64,000 nt of DNA, taken from the NCBI RefSeq assembly GCF_031679605.1, contig NZ_CP117522.1, positions 248,001-312,000 of the forward strand, given 5' to 3'. Positions 62,115-64,000 of this stretch are shown one piece after another; within the stretch, counting starts at the first letter, position 1; each line of letters opens with the position of its first letter. The stretch is from Streptomyces luomodiensis (GTDB lineage Bacteria > Actinomycetota > Actinomycetes > Streptomycetales > Streptomycetaceae). The position numbers and the translations under genes are program-made. The notes beneath the pieces were generated by a model. It saw only the letters and a program-made list of their open reading frames with translations. It ran no database searches and was not told the origin of the DNA.

Positions 62115-62186
62115 CCCCGCAGGAAGCGGGGTGTCTTTCCTTGGACCACCAACGCGCGGCCGGCTGCCCGGAGTTCGGGCGGCCGC
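62115..62186. other. Structured intergenic stretch with further hairpins
   Basis: CCCCGC-AGGAA-GCGGGG (62115-62131) is a stable short hairpin, followed on the plus strand by TGTCTTTCC. A longer GC-rich imperfect inverted repeat (GGCCGGCTGCCCGG ... TCGGGCGGCC) lies near 62157-62184. With the palindrome at 62049 this gives three hairpins in about 140 bp of a 264-bp gene-free stretch between the TetR stop and the MFS end. It could be a terminator array or a structured RNA. No tRNA-like T-arm was found. Confidence 0.4.
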
Positions 62187-62300
62187 GACAAGATCAAGCA
62201 TAGCGCACGGTACCGACCAGCCGCCTCCGCCGTGATCCCCTTGCCGGCTGCTTCGACGAGCGCTACGACCTCCGCGACGCCGACCGTTCGCCGACGCCGT

Positions 62301-63479
62301 TCACGGGGTACGTGCGGGGCGGGCGGCAGGCGTGGCGAAGGATGCCGCCACCACGAGTATCAGGACCAGGAACAGCGCGTTGCGGAGTCCGAAGCGTTCG
62401 CCGAGATGGCCGAGTGAGGGCGGTCCCACGAGGAAGGCGACGTAGCCGAGGGTGGCGGCGAGGGAGACCCTCGCCGCGGAGTCGTCGCCGGAGCCGCCGG
62501 CCGCGGAGAGCGCCACGGGGAAGCCCAGCGACGCGCCGATGCCCCACAGCACGGCGGCTGTCGCCGCGACGGCCTGGTTGTCGACCAGGATCACGAGTGC
62601 GATGCCGACGGCGCCGATGACCGCGCTGGCGCACAGGGCGGCCGCGTGTCCGTAGCGGTCGACGAACCGGCCGCCCGCGAAGCGGCCCACGGTCATCGAG
62701 GCCGCGAAGACCGCGAACACGGCCGATCCGAGCGCGGGGTCGAAGCCATGACCGTCGACCATGACCAGCGGCAGCCAGTCGTTCGCCGTTCCCTCGGCCA
62801 TGGCAAGGGCGAGGATGATGCCGCCGATGAGCAGCAGTTTCGGCTCCCTCCACACCGGGGGGCGCGCGGCGTCCCGCGGGTGCGTTCCGCTGTCCTGGCC
62901 GGTTCGTCGGCCCACCCCGGCAGGAACGTAGCGGATCATCGGCACCAGGACGGCCAGTACCACGGCGGCGACGACGGCGAGATGCCACAGGACGGGGAAC
63001 GAGAGGGCGGTGAGCAGCATGCCGACGACCGCGCCGGCCACCGTGCCGAGACTGTAGAAGCCGTGCATCGCGGGGAGGGTGGACCGGCCGAGCAGCCGTT
63101 CCACCTCCGCCCCTTCGACGTTGAGGGCCACCTCACCGCCGCCCATCCCGAGGCCGATGAGTCCGAGCCCGAGGGCCACGACCGGATCCGCGCCCGCCGC
63201 GGCCCCCACACCGATGACGCCGGATCCCGCGGCGGTCGCCAGCGTTCCGGCCGCGATGACGGGCCGGGCGCCCCAGCGGGACACCAGCGGCCCCGAGCAC
63301 AGGATGCCCACCATGGACCCCACCGAGAGCCCGAACAGGACCAGGCCCATGCGTCCGGTGGAGGCCCCGAGCAGGTCGCGCACGTCGGGGGTGCGTGTCA
63401 CCCAGGACGCCATGGCCACGCCGGGCAGGAAGAACAGGGCGAACACGGCGATCCGACGCCGACCGAGACTGACCGTCAC
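62301..63479 (-). CDS. MFS transporter (FucP/YbjJ-like efflux type)
   Basis: A 392-residue, 12-helix protein. GTG 63479 is chosen for GGAGG 8 nt upstream. FALFFLPGVAMASWVTRTPDVRDLL, GLSVGSMVGILCSGPLVSRWGARPV and GLGMGGGEVALNVEGAEVERLLGRSTLPAMHGFYSLG are characteristic of the YbjJ-like MFS branch (putative exporters). It is divergent from a TetR regulator, an arrangement common for drug or metabolite exporters. Confidence 0.9.
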   Translation of the reverse strand: MTVSLGRRRIAVFALFFLPGVAMASWVTRTPDVRDLLGASTGRMGLVLFGLSVGSMVGILCSGPLVSRWGARPVIAAGTLATAAGSGVIGVGAAAGADPVVALGLGLIGLGMGGGEVALNVEGAEVERLLGRSTLPAMHGFYSLGTVAGAVVGMLLTALSFPVLWHLAVVAAVVLAVLVPMIRYVPAGVGRRTGQDSGTHPRDAARPPVWREPKLLLIGGIILALAMAEGTANDWLPLVMVDGHGFDPALGSAVFAVFAASMTVGRFAGGRFVDRYGHAAALCASAVIGAVGIALVILVDNQAVAATAAVLWGIGASLGFPVALSAAGGSGDDSAARVSLAATLGYVAFLVGPPSLGHLGERFGLRNALFLVLILVVAASFATPAARPARTP

Positions 63480-63515
63480 AGGGATGCCTCCAGCAGATGG
63501 CCGAACACACGAGTC

Positions 63516-63529
63516 TGTACGAGCGTACA
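63516..63529. promoter_or_regulatory. Probable TetR operator between transporter and regulator
   Basis: TGTACGAGCGTACA is an inverted repeat with perfect 6-bp arms, 37 bp from each of the divergent starts. This is the expected place for a TetR-family site controlling both genes. Confidence 0.6.
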
Positions 63530-63565
63530 CACTTGGCCGGAGTTCCGTTGTGACACATTGGAGGC

Positions 63566-64000
63566 GTGAGCGGCACACGGCGTGAGATCCCCAACGATCC
63601 CGGGCGCAGGGACCGGATCCTCGACGCCGCCCTCGACGTCATCGCCGAGGGCGGCGTTCACAAGACGACCCATCGCAAGATCGCCTCACGGGCCGGCGTC
63701 CCGCTGGGCTCGCTGACGTACTACTTCGACGGCATGGACGATCTGCTGGCGCTGGCGTTCGCCCGCCTCGCCGACACGATGTCCCAGCTCTACCGCCGCA
63801 CCCTGCACAGCGCCGGGTCGACCGCCGAGGCCGAGGCAGCCGTGGTCGAGCTGATCTGCGGACCGGCCTACGCCACCGACCGCGACATGACGCTCATCTT
63901 CGAGATGTACGCGTACGCCAACCACAACACCGCGGTAGCCGCGACCACCCGCTCCTGGCTGGCGCGCAGCCGCGAGAGCCTCGCCCTGCACTTCACTCCC
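63566..64000 (+). CDS. TetR-family transcriptional regulator, incomplete at window end
   Basis: GTG 63566 opens a frame that continues past base 64000; 145 codons are visible. The HTH is RRDRILDAALDVIAEGGVHKTTHRKIASRAGVPLGSLTYYFDGMDDLLALAF, typical TetR. The ribosome binding site GGAGG is only one base before the GTG, so the start is slightly uncertain. It diverges from the MFS exporter and presumably represses it. Confidence 0.88.
   Translation, partial: MSGTRREIPNDPGRRDRILDAALDVIAEGGVHKTTHRKIASRAGVPLGSLTYYFDGMDDLLALAFARLADTMSQLYRRTLHSAGSTAEAEAAVVELICGPAYATDRDMTLIFEMYAYANHNTAVAATTRSWLARSRESLALHFTP

Noticed and set aside
62100..62140. CRISPR repeat or tRNA suggested by the CCCCGC-AGGAA-GCGGGG hairpin
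   Set aside because: There is only one copy with no regularly spaced repeats, and no T-arm (GGTTCGAAT) or acceptor stem for a tRNA.

Overview
The window is very GC-rich, with codon third positions almost all G or C, frequent GTG and TTG starts, and many ATGA/GTGA stop-start overlaps. Together with Tat/Sec-exported enzymes and numerous TetR, LysR, IclR, LacI and HxlR regulators, this points to a Streptomyces-like actinomycete, probably an accessory chromosomal region. No rRNA, tRNA or CRISPR array was seen.

Region A (1-1624): the end of an NmrA-like reductase, a secreted SMP-30-like beta-propeller, and a gene-free leader carrying an imperfect 65-bp direct repeat. Region B (1625-19441): a compact polyketide cluster of three tightly packed type I PKS genes, then a glutathione S-transferase-like protein, a P450 and a GNAT-type acyltransferase. 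PKS1 has an unusual order (ACP-KS-AT-AT-dead DH-dead KR-ACP), PKS2 is KS-AT-DH-KR-ACP, and PKS3 is KS-AT-DH remnant-ACP without a thioesterase. Reduction and dehydration only at the second extension is the logic of 6-methylsalicylate synthase, here spread over three modules. Region C (19570-23695): small redox genes, a decayed ECF sigma factor and a LysR/oxidoreductase pair.

Region D (23913-31840): an IclR regulator diverging from a catabolic operon made of a 19-residue leader peptide, a polyol-permease-type transporter, an alpha/beta hydrolase, two SDRs, an NTF2-like protein, a sugar isomerase/epimerase-like TIM barrel, hydroxyquinol 1,2-dioxygenase and maleylacetate reductase. No aromatic hydroxylase is present, which suggests that hydroxyquinol might be made by dehydrating a cyclitol-like polyol. 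Region E (32058-38765): a sulfur/persulfide island (ABM-rhodanese fusion, persulfide-dioxygenase-like MBL-rhodanese fusion, two more rhodaneses, a TauE/SafE exporter, a CstR-like repressor and matching palindromic operators). Pseudogenes and an internally deleted Tn3-family transposase lie beside it.

Region F (38909-48561): an enoyl-CoA hydratase/HxlR pair, then a LysR-associated catabolic operon on the minus strand (flavin monooxygenase, RidA, DUF1028, M20 amidohydrolase, an unknown protein, aspartate ammonia-lyase, MHS transporter). It may use N-acyl-aspartate-type conjugates. Region G (48586-52273): a GNAT, a C-terminally broken GH67 alpha-glucuronidase and an ArgE/DapE-type peptidase. Region H (52306-60604): a LacI repressor and a sugar-ABC operon with SgcQ/BtpA, PfkB kinase, phosphotriesterase-like hydrolase, ThuA-like protein and TenA, controlled through two copies of one palindrome. 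Region I (60619-64000): an unknown protein divergent from a TetR gene whose start codon lies inside its probable operator, a structured intergenic stretch, and an MFS exporter divergent from a second, incomplete TetR gene.
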